Below, piece by piece: positions 1 to 7,772 of a stretch of DNA of 64,000 nucleotides (the stretch's first letter is position 1; every line of letters begins with the position of its first letter). This DNA comes from Pseudomonadota bacterium. Its GTDB lineage: Bacteria > Pseudomonadota > Alphaproteobacteria > Caulobacterales > Caulobacteraceae. Below the pieces are notes generated by a model. The model had not been told where the DNA came from and did no database searches. It saw only the letters and a list, made by a program, of their open reading frames with translations. The stretch is taken from the NCBI GenBank assembly GCA_020161365.1, contig JAIUNU010000006.1, forward strand, positions 124,001-188,000, read 5' to 3'. The translations under genes and the position numbers were made by a program.

Positions 1-1362
1 CTTCTGGGCCTGCTTGATGGCCCGGAACTTGGTGGCCCAACCGGCCTTGGTCTTCTGGTCGGCGCGCGACAGGGCCAACGCCCCGTCCTCGACGTCCTGG
101 GTGATCACCGAGCCCGAGCCGGTCATGGCGCCGTCGCCGACGCGCACCGGCGCCACCAGCGCGCTGTTGGAGCCGATGAAGGCGCCTTTGCCCACGTGGG
201 TCTCGAACTTGTCGAAGCCGTCATAGTTGCAGAAGATCGTGCCGGCCCCGATATTGGCCTTCTCGCCGACCGACCCATCGCCCAGATAGCTAAGATGGTT
301 GGCCTTGGCGCCCGCGCCGACCTTGACCTTCTTGACCTCGACGAAGTTGCCGATGTGCGCCTCCGGCCCGATCTCGGCGCCGGGACGCAGGCGGGCGTAG
401 GGACCGATCAAGGCGCCCTCGCCCACCACCGCGCCTTCCAGATGGCTGAAGGCCTTGATGACCGCGCCACTGGCGACGCTGACCCCAGGACCGAACACCA
501 CGAACGGCTCGACCACAGCGCCGCCGGCGATCCGGGTGTCCCACGCCAGATGAACCGTCTCCGGCGCTGGCATGGTCACGCCGTCGACCATCAGCGCCTT
601 GCGTCGGTTCTGCTGCCAGACGGCCTCGGCGGCCGCGAGTTCGGCCTGGGCGTTGACGCCCTGCACCGAAGCCTCGGGCGCGAAGGCCGCGCGGGTCGAC
701 AGGTGGCGCTCATGCGCCAAGCCGACGACGTCGGTCAGGTAGTATTCACCCTTGGCATTGTCGTTTCGGACGTTGGCGAGCAGGTCGAATAGAACGGCAC
801 GATCAGCCGCCAGAACGCCGGAGTTGCAGTGCTTGACCTGCTTGGTGGCGAGATCGGCTTCCTTTTCCTCGACGATGCGCAGCAACACATGACCCGGCGC
901 CAGGATCAGGCGGCCATAGCCGGTCGGATTCTGCGCCTCGAAGCCCAGAACCGCGACATGCGCGCCGTCGGTGATCAGTTCGAACAGCGGCGCGATCACC
1001 GGCGCTGTCGTGAGCGGACAGTCTGCGTACGTGACAACGACATCGCCTTCGAAGTCGGCCAGGGCGTCCTTTGCCGCCAAAACCGCATGGCCCGTGCCGA
1101 GCGGCGGGTCCTGAACCACCGTGGAATCGGGACCAAGACGCTTGCGTACGCTTTCACCCACCTGAGGACTGTGCGCGCCGACCACAACGACAATGCGCTC
1201 GCACCCTAGTCCCTCGGCGGCGTCGATGGCGTGATCCAGCAAGGTGCGACCGGCCAGCTTATGCAACACTTTGGGCGTCGGGGACTTCATCCGCGTCCCC
1301 TGCCCGGCGGCCAGGATGACGGCGGCGCGCGGGCGCGCGGACTTTGGGGCGGGGACGGTCAT
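1..1362 (-). CDS. glmU: Bifunctional UDP-GlcNAc pyrophosphorylase / glucosamine-1-phosphate N-acetyltransferase, 3' end cut off by window edge
   Basis: GlmU makes UDP-N-acetylglucosamine for peptidoglycan and LPS in the cytoplasm, by acetylating GlcN-1-P and then uridylylating it. The frame is open from an ATG at 1362 to the first base (454 codons without a stop) and ends in RAIKQAQK, so probably only a few residues are missing. The N-terminal nucleotidyltransferase motif [11 protein letters not shown] lies at about residues 17-27. The C-terminal half shows the imperfect hexapeptide repeats of a left-handed beta helix, and [11 protein letters not shown] and [11 protein letters not shown] are typical of the acetyltransferase active site. 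It is divergent from gph with 69 bp between the two starts. Confidence 0.95.
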   Translation of the reverse strand, partial: MTVPAPKSARPRAAVILAAGQGTRMKSPTPKVLHKLAGRTLLDHAIDAAEGLGCERIVVVVGAHSPQVGESVRKRLGPDSTVVQDPPLGTGHAVLAAKDALADFEGDVVVTYADCPLTTAPVIAPLFELITDGAHVAVLGFEAQNPTGYGRLILAPGHVLLRIVEEKEADLATKQVKHCNSGVLAADRAVLFDLLANVRNDNAKGEYYLTDVVGLAHERHLSTRAAFAPEASVQGVNAQAELAAAEAVWQQNRRKALMVDGVTMPAPETVHLAWDTRIAGGAVVEPFVVFGPGVSVASGAVIKAFSHLEGAVVGEGALIGPYARLRPGAEIGPEAHIGNFVEVKKVKVGAGAKANHLSYLGDGSVGEKANIGAGTIFCNYDGFDKFETHVGKGAFIGSNSALVAPVRVGDGAMTGSGSVITQDVEDGALALSRADQKTKAGWATKFRAIKQAQK

Positions 1363-1431
1363 GGCTCTCGCGACTCCCTGGAGGCGAACCAAAGTTGCAT
1401 TAGCCGGGCAATTGGCCGAAACGCCAGACCT

Positions 1432-2145
1432 ATGAACACGCTTCATGACCTGAACGGGGCGACCATCGCCTTTGATCTCGACGGTACGCTGGTGGACACC
1501 GCGCCTGATCTTGTGGGCGCGCTGAACACGATCCTCGCGCAAGAGTCACTGCCGCCCTTACCCTTCGACGATGTGCGGCTGATGGTGGGCCGAGGCGCGC
1601 GCGCCTTGCTGGAGCGCGGCTTCGCAGCCGCCGGCGCGCCGCTCGACACCGAGCACGCCCCCGCGCTCGTCCAGCGCTTCATCGACGTCTATCTTGGCCG
1701 CATCGCCGACGAGAGCGCCCCCTTTCCCGGCGTGATCGAGGTCCTGACCGACCTTAAGGCCGCCGGCGCGAAGCTCGTGGTCTGCACCAACAAGCTGACG
1801 CACCTTTCGGTATCCCTGCTCGACGCCGTTGCTCTGTCGCCCTTCTTTGACGCCGTGATTGGCGCCGACCTCGCGCCCGCCGCCAAGCCAGACGGACGCC
1901 ATGTCGCCGCCGCCATCGCGGCCGTGAGCGGAGACATGGCCCGCGCCGTGATGATCGGCGACAGCGTCAACGACGCGCTCGGCGCCCGCAACGCGGGCGT
2001 CCCGGGCGTGCTGGTGTCGTTCGGTTACACCGAGGAACCGGTCGAAACCCTCGGCGCAGATTTGGTCATCCACAGCTTTTTGGATGTGCCCAAGGCGTGC
2101 ATCACGCTTTTGACCTCTTGCCCCGCGCCGAACACCGGGCTATAG
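1432..2145 (+). CDS. gph: Phosphoglycolate phosphatase (HAD superfamily)
   Basis: A 237-residue HAD-family hydrolase that dephosphorylates 2-phosphoglycolate, for example from DNA repair or oxygenase side reactions. HAD motif I is [10 protein letters not shown] at about residues 13-22 (nucleophile Asp15, acid Asp17). Motif II is the VVCTNK stretch, and motif IV is MIGDSVND with the acidic metal ligands. The cap domain lies between motifs I and II. I chose the ATG at 1432 because HAD motif I then sits close to the N terminus; longer in-frame starts read antisense through glmU. Small HAD phosphatases are hard to tell apart, so the exact substrate is by family resemblance. Confidence 0.85.
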   Translation: MNTLHDLNGATIAFDLDGTLVDTAPDLVGALNTILAQESLPPLPFDDVRLMVGRGARALLERGFAAAGAPLDTEHAPALVQRFIDVYLGRIADESAPFPGVIEVLTDLKAAGAKLVVCTNKLTHLSVSLLDAVALSPFFDAVIGADLAPAAKPDGRHVAAAIAAVSGDMARAVMIGDSVNDALGARNAGVPGVLVSFGYTEEPVETLGADLVIHSFLDVPKACITLLTSCPAPNTGL

Positions 2146-2191
2146 GCCCCCTCCTCTCGCGGATCGGTCCCTCTGGGGCCCTCCACACGGC

Positions 2192-2266
2192 GGATGCGTA
2201 GCTCAGCGGGAGAGCACCTCGTTCACACCGAGGGGGTCACAGGTTCAATCCCTGTCGCATCCACCA
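2192..2266 (+). tRNA. tRNA-Val, anticodon CAC
   Basis: A complete cloverleaf can be drawn. The acceptor GGATGCG (2192-2198) pairs with CGCATCC (2256-2262); the D-stem GCTC/GAGC follows; the anticodon stem CCTCG/CGAGG holds loop TTCACAC with anticodon CAC; the T-arm is ACAGG-TTCAATC-CCTGT; and CCA is encoded at 2264-2266. Its 3' end is nearly duplicated at 33094-33119, and phage-like genes follow directly, so it is a likely integration site. Confidence 0.95.
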
Positions 2267-2338
2267 TTCACTTTTTTCAGATATTTCAAGCGGTTAAGGC
2301 GCGAAGCTCAGCGAGTGCCATGGGCCAAACCCGCTCTG

Positions 2339-2356
2339 CCCCCCATTTTACCCCCC
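2339..2356 (+). repeat. C-rich direct repeat next to tRNA (possible integrase arm site)
   Basis: Two CCCCCC runs flank ATTTTA (CCCCCC-ATTTTA-CCCCCC) about 73 bp beyond the tRNA end. C-rich, A/T-spaced direct repeats of this sort are often seen beside tRNA-targeting integrase sites in alphaproteobacteria. No integrase gene remains nearby, so this role is inferred. The rest of 2267-2449 shows no gene. Confidence 0.3.
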
Positions 2357-2449
2357 AGAATGACGTTCGGCCGCCCCGCTTTGGCGGATAGCGATTGACT
2401 CTCAGCCCTCGCGGCGAGAGAACATTTTAGGAACATCGGAGACATCGCC

Positions 2450-2515
2450 ATGACGGCCCACCGCGTTCAGGAGCGCGCGACGACGCTCGCCCGCAGACAC
2501 AAGGACAGGCCATGA
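2450..2515 (+). CDS. Possible 21-residue leader peptide
   Basis: A short frame opens with ATG at 2450, after a GGAG element with 9-nt spacing, and ends in a TGA that overlaps the ATG of the next gene (ATGA). The peptide is Arg-rich and I do not recognise it. The overlap suggests translational coupling in the same small-gene chain. It could also be chance, because 21 codons carry little statistical weight. Confidence 0.3.
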   Translation: MTAHRVQERATTLARRHKDRP

Positions 2516-2760
2516 CGCGCCGTCATTCGCGTTCCAACGGCCTGCTTGATCCCGTGCCGGTTCTGGAGAAGCTTCGACCCGGCCGGGACGGGATCGTTGC
2601 TGAGCTTCGCAATATCCGCCCGAACACGCCGCACTACCACGCCCTGCTCATGTGCTTGTCGGCGATCGACCTGGCGGCGGAGTTCTTCACCGGCCATAGC
2701 TATTACTATCTCAACCCGAACCCCGATCAGATCGGGCGGAACGAGCGGCGCGATGGCTGA
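2512..2760 (+). CDS. Hypothetical protein, 82 aa
   Basis: I do not recognise the family. The protein is soluble-looking and mixed charge, with a Tyr/Asn-rich C-terminal part (SYYYLNPNPDQ). The ATG at 2512 overlaps the stop of the preceding 21-codon frame, and its own stop overlaps the next small frame. This is the tight packing of a phage or mobile-element module. The gene lies 246 bp past tRNA-Val inside the presumed element. Confidence 0.5.
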   Translation: MTRRHSRSNGLLDPVPVLEKLRPGRDGIVAELRNIRPNTPHYHALLMCLSAIDLAAEFFTGHSYYYLNPNPDQIGRNERRDG

Positions 2761-2833
2761 CTTCGGCGACGGCACAGGGCGCAAGGCGGCGGTGTGCGCC
2801 ATTGTCTGGTCGCCAGTCGATGGGGCCGCCTAA
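2753..2833 (+). CDS. Possible 26-residue small protein
   Basis: The frame starts with the ATG at 2753 inside the end of the previous gene. It stops with a TAA at 2831-2833 whose last A is the first base of the next ATG (TAATG). The peptide begins MADFGDGTGRKAA. No family is recognised. The main support is the back-to-back stop/start overlaps on both sides. Confidence 0.3.
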   Translation: MADFGDGTGRKAAVCAIVWSPVDGAA

Positions 2834-3036
2834 TGGCGGATATGGACCCGCGCACCGGTAAGCTGAATTCTCTGACCATCCGTTGCGCCTGTGGCTACGC
2901 CTTCACCTGGACGCGCGCGGCCATCGCCGCCAAGGCCGGTCCGTGGAAGCGACCTCACGAACTGCGGACAGGCTTGAAGTGTACGGTGTGCGGGGCAAAG
3001 GGACCACCCAAGGTGAGCATCGATGCTGGCCGGTAG
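2833..3036 (+). CDS. Hypothetical protein with zinc-ribbon-like cysteines, 67 aa
   Basis: A small protein with CxC (RCACGYAF) near residue 15 and CxxC (CTVCGAKG) near residue 54, four cysteines that could bind one zinc ion. I chose the ATG at 2833, directly coupled to the preceding stop, over the upstream in-frame start at 2794. Such small zinc ribbons are common in phage and island accessory modules and may bind nucleic acid or protein. No specific function can be assigned. Confidence 0.5.
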   Translation: MADMDPRTGKLNSLTIRCACGYAFTWTRAAIAAKAGPWKRPHELRTGLKCTVCGAKGPPKVSIDAGR

Positions 3037-3104
3037 GGGGATCAGCTTGGATCGGGTAGGCACCGATCTATTTGCGCTCTAGCGTAGCCAGCGAGGAGAC
3101 TGAC

Positions 3105-3503
3105 ATGGCCAACACTGAGTCCTGGCTTTGGCGAACCGTGAACAACGACACCGGGGAAGCGCGCCGCTTCTACAGCGACGGGGCGGCCTTGGTTGCGACC
3201 GGCACGCTGGCGCCAAGGGGCTTCTGGCAAGCCCACCCGCTTGTGCAATCGGTGCGGGAGGTAGAGACCGGCGCGGGCGAGGTAAGCGTGCGCATATTCC
3301 TCGCGGTGCTAGACGCGCCAGATGCGCATGACACAGCCAAGCCCGACCGTCCTGCCGATCTGCGCTTCAGCGGAGAATGGAAGACCGACGCCGGCTTTTG
3401 GGCCGCCCATCCCTGGGTTGAGCATTTGGAGGCTCGCCAACTCGTCGGCGACGAGCCCGAAGGCGATTGCTGGACCGTGGCGCTGTGGTTGAAGGCGGTC
3501 TGA
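3105..3503 (+). CDS. Hypothetical protein with two internal repeats, 132 aa
   Basis: The start at 3105 follows a GCGAGGAGAC ribosome binding site (3091-3100). The protein is an internal duplication: GFWQAHPLVQSVR in the first half matches GFWAAHPWVEHLE in the second, and each half is followed by a beta-like stretch (VSVRIFLAV and WTVALWLKA). That indicates two copies of a fold of about 60 residues. I do not recognise the family. It sits between the zinc-ribbon gene and the SRAP gene in the tRNA-adjacent element. Confidence 0.55.
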   Translation: MANTESWLWRTVNNDTGEARRFYSDGAALVATGTLAPRGFWQAHPLVQSVREVETGAGEVSVRIFLAVLDAPDAHDTAKPDRPADLRFSGEWKTDAGFWAAHPWVEHLEARQLVGDEPEGDCWTVALWLKAV

Positions 3504-3509
3504 TAGGCT

Positions 3510-4274
3510 ATGTGCAACAACTACGCGATGCGGCGCGGCCAAGCTGAGATCCTGGCGTTGCTCGCCGCGATCGACAGCGTCGGGAACATGCCCGACTTCC
3601 CGGGCATTTTCCCGGACATGGCCGCTCCGATCGTGCGCGGCGCGACTGGCGGCGGTCACGAGCTGGTACTGGCGCGCTGGGGGATGCCATCGCCGATGTT
3701 CGTTCAGAAGCAGGCGGCCGAGAAGCGCGCCGACGCCCTGCGAAAGAAAGGTCAGGATGTCGACGCCGAGCGCTTCTCTGCGCTGCTGAAGGCGGAACCC
3801 GACCGAGGCGTCACCAACGTCCGCAAGACCGACAGCCCGCATTGGCGACGGTGGCTAACGCCCGAGCACCGGTGCCTTGTGCCGCTTACATCGTTCGCCG
3901 AGCCCAACCAGGTCGGCGGCCTCCCCGGCGAGAACGTCTGGTTCGCCCTAAATGAAGATCGCCCGCTGACCTTCTTCGCCGGCGTCGAGCAACGCGCCTG
4001 GACCGGCGTTCGAAAGGCCTCCGAGGGCGAGGTCACATGCGACCTCTACGCCTTCCTGACCACCGAGGCGAATGGCGTGGTCGGCGCAGTTCACGACAAG
4101 GCCATGCCGGTGATCCTAACCACGGCCGAAGAGCGCGATGTCTGGATGCGCGCCCCGTGGGACGAGGCCAAGGCCCTGCAGCGTCCCCTTCCGGATGACG
4201 CCTTGATGATCGTCAGCCGAGGCGTCGGGCAGAAGCAGGATCCACCCAAAGACGCAGAGCCAACCCTACTATGA
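3510..4274 (+). CDS. SRAP domain protein (HMCES/YedK family, abasic-site DNA-protein crosslinker)
   Basis: SRAP proteins covalently trap abasic sites in single-stranded DNA through the amino group of Cys2 once Met1 is removed. Here the protein starts MCNNY, so Cys2 is exposed. Other family landmarks are the NVR motif (about 103-105), Glu131 in TSFAEP and the C-terminal HDKAMPVIL with His195. The length of 254 aa fits bacterial YedK. The gene lies 6 bp after the repeat-containing gene and overlaps the next one by ATGA. SRAP genes occur both on chromosomes and on mobile elements, and a genome-protection role during element transfer is possible but inferred. Confidence 0.88.
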   Translation: MCNNYAMRRGQAEILALLAAIDSVGNMPDFPGIFPDMAAPIVRGATGGGHELVLARWGMPSPMFVQKQAAEKRADALRKKGQDVDAERFSALLKAEPDRGVTNVRKTDSPHWRRWLTPEHRCLVPLTSFAEPNQVGGLPGENVWFALNEDRPLTFFAGVEQRAWTGVRKASEGEVTCDLYAFLTTEANGVVGAVHDKAMPVILTTAEERDVWMRAPWDEAKALQRPLPDDALMIVSRGVGQKQDPPKDAEPTLL

Positions 4275-4714
4275 GCCGACGCTTTACCCCCGCGGACTTT
4301 GGTGCGCCCCCAGACGACGCCTGGATCGAGCCAGACGATGACCTGGTCGACTTTCTCCGAGACGATCCCGAGGTCGACTGGACCAACAAGTGGGTGCGGC
4401 GTGGTGCTCGCGACGAAATGGCGGGGCTTCCCCAAGACGCAAACCCTTACGCGCGACCGGGCATGCGAAACAGCACGCTGAAAGACTTCTGCGGCTGGCG
4501 CGACGGCTGGATGGCAAGCGGGCATTACCACGGCTACTTCAATCGCACGGCCTACAAGGCGTGGCGCGAGCAGATGAACCGTTTTCTCACGACTCAGTTC
4601 TTACCCCCCTTGGGCCACTTCGCGGATATTGGCGAGCAGACGCCAGAGGCCGTGGCGCCAGAGTTCCCGCGGCACGAGATCTATCCGAGGCAGCGCAACG
4701 CCAAAGGCGGCTAG
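4271..4714 (+). CDS. Hypothetical protein, 147 aa
   Basis: This gene overlaps the SRAP gene by 4 bp, implying coupled translation. The protein is acidic at the N terminus ([17 protein letters not shown]) and rich in Trp, Tyr and His in the middle ([30 protein letters not shown]). I recognise no domain. The coupling suggests a joint function or simply shared expression with the SRAP protein. Confidence 0.5.
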   Translation: MSRRFTPADFGAPPDDAWIEPDDDLVDFLRDDPEVDWTNKWVRRGARDEMAGLPQDANPYARPGMRNSTLKDFCGWRDGWMASGHYHGYFNRTAYKAWREQMNRFLTTQFLPPLGHFADIGEQTPEAVAPEFPRHEIYPRQRNAKGG

Positions 4715-4716
4715 AC

Positions 4717-4938
4717 CTAGGCCAGCACGACGCCGCCGGCCGGTGGATCGAACCGCTTGCGCGCGTCCTCCAGCAGATGCAGCGCCTGACGCCGGATCTC
4801 GCGCTCTTCCTCGCATCCGGTCTCAACGCCGGCGGCGATCGAGCGCATGGCGTCGTCGATGGCGGCCGGGTCCAGCCAAGCCCCAAGCTCGATGACCACC
4901 AATTCGAGCGCAGCAAGGCGCTTTTCCAGTTCGTCCAT
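4717..4938 (-). CDS. Hypothetical coiled-coil-like protein, 73 aa
   Basis: A small helical, charged protein (MDELEKRLAALELVV..., later CEEEREIRRQALHLLEDARKRF) with heptad-like leucines. It is convergent with the 147-aa gene and divergent from the XRE gene. No clear ribosome binding site precedes the ATG at 4938, so expression is uncertain. The palindromic operator pair at 5031-5074 lies between it and the XRE regulator and could control both. Confidence 0.4.
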   Translation of the reverse strand: MDELEKRLAALELVVIELGAWLDPAAIDDAMRSIAAGVETGCEEEREIRRQALHLLEDARKRFDPPAGGVVLA

Positions 4939-5030
4939 CTGTGGACGGTAGGCCTGTCAAGGCAGGGCGCCTAGTCGTGTGGGCATGCCCGGGCATAGTT
5001 GTTTCGAGCAACAACATCGGCCTCAAGAAA

Positions 5031-5074
5031 TCCACTTCTTGGACTTTTGATATTCCAATTATCCAATTTTTGGA
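5031..5074. promoter_or_regulatory. Paired 13-bp palindromic operators upstream of XRE gene
   Basis: TCCACTTCTTGGA (5031-5043) and TCCAATTTTTGGA (5062-5074) are two near-identical inverted repeats with centres 31 bp apart, about three helical turns. An extra half site, TTCCAATT, lies at 5053-5060. They sit in an AT-rich island upstream of the XRE gene. A perfect GTTGTT-N6-AACAAC inverted repeat also lies at 4998-5015. This arrangement is typical of cooperative binding by a dimeric repressor; the cognate protein is inferred to be the XRE protein at 5188. Confidence 0.55.
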
Positions 5075-5187
5075 CATAGTGAGGGGGCCAGCGACGCCGC
5101 TGGCGCAACAGAGGAAAGCGAGAATTGCACGATGGAGGAGAGAGGGACGCTCTCCTTTTATCATGCCCTTTCGCCCAAGGAGCCGAC

Positions 5188-5451
5188 ATGAGCGCTAAGG
5201 AGATGAAGGCGTTGCGCGAGGCCGCAGGCCTCACCCAGGTCGAGATGGCGGCCCGGATGGATATGGGCCGGTCGTCGTACATTGACCTGGAAGCTGACGA
5301 CCCGGACTGGAAGAAGTTCAAGCGCAAGCATCAGCTGCAGCTTGAGCGCCTGTCGCTGTCGTTGGCCGTCGAGAAGGGCGACATCAACCTCGCCTTGCCG
5401 TCCGTTCGGCGCGACGCCCTCGACCTCGCCAGGCTGGTGACCGGGGGCTGA
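5188..5451 (+). CDS. XRE-family helix-turn-helix regulator, 87 aa
   Basis: The N-terminal Cro/CI-type helix-turn-helix reads LREAAGLTQVEMAARMDMGRSS at about residues 7-28. A short helical tail follows. The ATG at 5188 has an AAGGAG ribosome binding site (5177-5182). It is likely a small DNA-binding regulator of the mobile element, probably binding the palindromes at 5031-5074 and perhaps autoregulating. A strong terminator follows 10 bp after the stop. Confidence 0.75.
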   Translation: MSAKEMKALREAAGLTQVEMAARMDMGRSSYIDLEADDPDWKKFKRKHQLQLERLSLSLAVEKGDINLALPSVRRDALDLARLVTGG

Positions 5452-5460
5452 AATGGAAAA

Positions 5461-5495
5461 GCCCCGCCAGCGCAAGCTGGCGGGGCCTTTTTCTC
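5461..5495 (+). terminator. Rho-independent terminator after XRE gene
   Basis: The stem GCCCCGCCAGC (5461-5471), loop GCAA and stem GCTGGCGGGGC form a perfect 11-bp hairpin followed by TTTTTC. It ends the XRE transcript. Confidence 0.9.
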
Positions 5496-5783
5496 GATGA
5501 TGATGCCGTTGATGCTAACCGCGCGGTTCGACATCTCGATAAGGCGCGCCTGCGCCGCCGTCTTCGGCGCGGTTCAGAACCTTATGTGCGCCGCCGCGCT
5601 GCCGAACTTGGCTTTGTCGCGCCGGCAACCCCGCAGACCCTGGCCGCGCCACAGGCGTCGGCCATTCCCCCAAAACCCGCCGCCCCGAGGCCAAGCCTCG
5701 CGGCCGCACCGTCCGCTGGGGCGGTCGCTGGTCCGATCGTTCGGACCGGTGACGACCGCTTCAACGCGATGTTCGCCCGCTAA
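5496..5783 (+). pseudogene. Probable 3' fragment of a phage structural gene upstream of capsid
   Basis: The frame reads DDDAVDANRAVRHLDKARL, then an Ala/Pro-rich linker, and ends TGDDRFNAMFAR before a TAA at 5781-5783. The frame continues upstream through the XRE terminator without a convincing start, although a GTG at 5586 is possible. Position directly before the capsid fragment, an Ala/Pro linker and a short basic tail would suit the end of a scaffold or head-assembly gene whose 5' part has been lost. Weak evidence; it could be non-coding. Confidence 0.35.
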
Positions 5784-5797
5784 GGAGGGCATGAAAA

Positions 5798-5938
5798 ATG
5801 GCTGACACGACTGTCCACGCGGACAACCAGGTCACCGTCTACGAGAGCGACTACTGGATGGAGTATGTCCGCGAGAGCGGCTTCATGCAGTACATGAGCA
5901 CTTCGGTGAACGCGATCATCCAGACCAACCGCGATCCT
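5798..5938 (+). pseudogene. N-terminal fragment of phage major capsid protein (N4-gp56-like)
   Basis: A strong TAAGGAGG (5781-5788) precedes the ATG at 5798. The translation includes VYESDYWMEYVRESGFMQYM and VNAIIQTNRD, which follow the N-terminal pattern of N4-gp56-type capsid proteins (W..EY.RES.F..YM....IIQ). Similarity stops near NRDPRG (about 5938), and the frame then reads into unrelated residues. The expected next part of the protein is present just downstream on the opposite strand (5997-6148), so the gene is broken and partly inverted. Confidence 0.6.
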
Positions 5939-5996
5939 CGAGGCGTGTCTAGCGAGACGCTCAGCGTTATGCCTGCCATCCTCACAAATATGCTTC

Positions 5997-6148
5997 CTAC
6001 GTTGCGTGAAGACGGCTGCGGAAGGCGAAGTTGTCGATCTTCTGCTCGTTACCGACGAGCTTGCCGGTGCCCGTCCCCTTGCCGGTCAGCGCACCGATCA
6101 ACGGGATGATGATGTCCTTCCCGCCCGCGATCAGCTCGCCTCCCGTAG
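5997..6148 (-). pseudogene. Inverted internal fragment of the same capsid gene
   Basis: The minus strand reads GATGGELIAGGKDIIIPL, IGALTGKGTGTGKLVGNEQ and KIDNFAFRSRLHAT, then TAG. The pattern G(K/D)..I.PL.GALTGKG....L.GNE is what follows the N-terminal region in N4-gp56 capsids. It matches the continuation of 5798-5938 but in reverse orientation; both pieces meet at an Arg-Gly. No start codon or full-length frame exists, so it is dead. Confidence 0.55.
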
Positions 6149-6561
6149 CCCCCTCTCCACTCGCTCACTGCCAGGAAGCGGACCTTCCCAAGGGTCGACT
6201 GAGCGCCAAACTCACCCGTTGGCCTTAACGAACCCCCGGCCAAGGAAGATTTTCGCTCATGTGATCTTGGCGATCATCGCGCTTGGTCGATGCATCGCGC
6301 GGCGCGCGGGGGTTAAGGCGAACAGGTCTCTGGATGGCGGGGGGGGCGATCGCATTCCAAATTCTGTCCACGCCCTGCGCCCTTTGCCCCGCTTAAAGCC
6401 TCTGGTCGACCCGGATGGAAAAGGCGCCCAGTGGCGGGGCGGACGTCGAGCTAACGCCACCCCAAGCGTAGCCGCCTGAAACACCAAAGCCACGACGAAA
6501 CAGGTTCGCCTCAGAGCCACATCACGCCCCCTAGTGGCGCTCCAATCCCAACGGAAAATCC
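6149..6561. other. Gene-free border between phage remnant and catabolic cluster
   Basis: About 410 bp with no convincing gene; overlapping frames read as low-complexity Arg/Pro translations. It contains a weak copy of the cluster operator, TTCGC-TCAT-GTGAT, at 6252-6265. A half site ATCAC at about 6513 precedes the acyl-CoA dehydrogenase start at 6562. Confidence 0.5.
6252..6265. promoter_or_regulatory. Weak copy of cluster operator
   Basis: TTCGCTCATGTGAT fits ATC(A/G)C-N4-G(T/C)GAT with one mismatch (first base). It lies about 300 bp upstream of the first catabolic gene, farther than the other copies. Confidence 0.35.
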
Positions 6562-7707
6562 ATGACAGATCCTGATACGCTCAGCGCCCTCATCGATGTG
6601 GTTCAACGCTTCGTCGCAGAGCGCCTTCGCCCCATCGAAGCGATCGTTTCGGACACGGATGAGGTCCCCGAGGCCATCATCGAAGAGATGAAGCAGCTGG
6701 GTCTCTTCGGCTTATCCATCCCCGAAAGCTACGGCGGCCTGGGTTTAAGCCTTGAGGAAGAGGCGAGCGTAATCATGGCGTTTTGCCATGCCGCCCCAGC
6801 GTTCCGCTCCACGTTCGGCACGAATGTCGGCATTGGCAGCCAGGGTCTCGTCATGTTCGGCGACGAGACACAGAAGGCGCGCTGGCTGCCGTCCATTGCA
6901 TCCGGCGAAACCATTACCGCTTTTGCTCTGACCGAAGCCGAAGCCGGGTCCGATAGCGGCTCGGTGCAGACCCGGGCCGCGCGCGACGGCGATCACTACG
7001 TCCTGAACGGCGTGAAGCGCTACATCACCAACGCTGGCCGGGCCAATCTCTTCACGGTGATGGCGCGAACCGATCCCAATACCAAAGGCGGCGCGGGCGT
7101 CTCGGCCTTCCTGGTCCCCGCTGACCTCGCGGGCCTCTCGATTGGTAAGCCCGAGAAGAAGATGGGCCAGCAGGGCGCTCACATCCACGACGTTGTCTTC
7201 GAAAACGTCCGCGTGCCCGTCGAAAACCGGCTCGGCGCCGAGGGCGAAGGGTTCACCGTGGCCATGCGCGTGCTGGATCGGGGTCGGGTTCACATCTCGG
7301 CGGTCTGCGTTGGGGTCGCTGAGCGGCTGATCGCCGACTGCGTCGCCTATGCCACCGAGCGCAAGCAGTTTGGTCAGCCGATCGCCAACTTCCAACTGAT
7401 CCAGGCGATGATCGCCGACAGCAAGACGGAGGCGCTGGCGGCCAAGGCTCTGGTCTTCGACACGGCCCGCAAGCGGGACGCCGGCGCCAATGTCACGCTG
7501 GAGGCCGCTGCGGCCAAGCTGTTCGCCTCTGAAATGGTCGGTCGGGTCGCTGACCGCGCGGTGCAGGTGTTTGGCGGCGCCGGCTACGTCGCCGACTACG
7601 GCATCGAGCGTCTCTATCGCGACGTCCGCATCTTCCGGATCTACGAAGGCGCCAGCCAGATCCAGCAACTGATCATCGCCCGCGAGACGCTAAAGCGCGG
7701 CGGCTGA
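6562..7707 (+). CDS. Acyl-CoA dehydrogenase
   Basis: An FAD-dependent enzyme that introduces the alpha-beta double bond in acyl-CoA. At 381 aa it has the full family length. Signatures are FALTEAEAGSD (about 122-132), the C-terminal VQVFGGAGYVADYGIERLYRDVR and RIYEGASQIQ, where the Glu is the catalytic base at the short-chain position. It is the first gene of the catabolic cluster and is followed by a terminator shared with the convergent monooxygenase. Its fit to a particular acyl chain cannot be read from sequence. Confidence 0.9.
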   Translation: MTDPDTLSALIDVVQRFVAERLRPIEAIVSDTDEVPEAIIEEMKQLGLFGLSIPESYGGLGLSLEEEASVIMAFCHAAPAFRSTFGTNVGIGSQGLVMFGDETQKARWLPSIASGETITAFALTEAEAGSDSGSVQTRAARDGDHYVLNGVKRYITNAGRANLFTVMARTDPNTKGGAGVSAFLVPADLAGLSIGKPEKKMGQQGAHIHDVVFENVRVPVENRLGAEGEGFTVAMRVLDRGRVHISAVCVGVAERLIADCVAYATERKQFGQPIANFQLIQAMIADSKTEALAAKALVFDTARKRDAGANVTLEAAAAKLFASEMVGRVADRAVQVFGGAGYVADYGIERLYRDVRIFRIYEGASQIQQLIIARETLKRGG

Positions 7708-7716
7708 AACGACAGA

Positions 7717-7752
7717 GGGCGGAGCCGTAGTTCTTCGGCTCCGCCCCTTTCT
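7717..7752. terminator. Bidirectional terminator
   Basis: GGGCGGAGCCG (7717-7727) pairs with CGGCTCCGCCC (7736-7746), followed by CCTTTCT. It lies between the convergent acyl-CoA dehydrogenase and monooxygenase genes. Confidence 0.8.
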
Positions 7753-7772
7753 ATCCCGCCTCGCACACAACT

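Noticed and set aside
2194..2391. 65-codon frame beginning inside tRNA-Val
   Set aside because: It translates the tRNA itself; tRNA reading explains the sequence fully.
4941..5198. 85-codon plus-strand frame before the XRE gene
   Set aside because: It covers the AT-rich operator region, lacks a ribosome site and overlaps the XRE start.
6006..6479. 157-codon frame downstream of the capsid fragment
   Set aside because: It crosses the inverted capsid piece in the wrong sense and then reads Arg/Pro-rich sequence with no motif.
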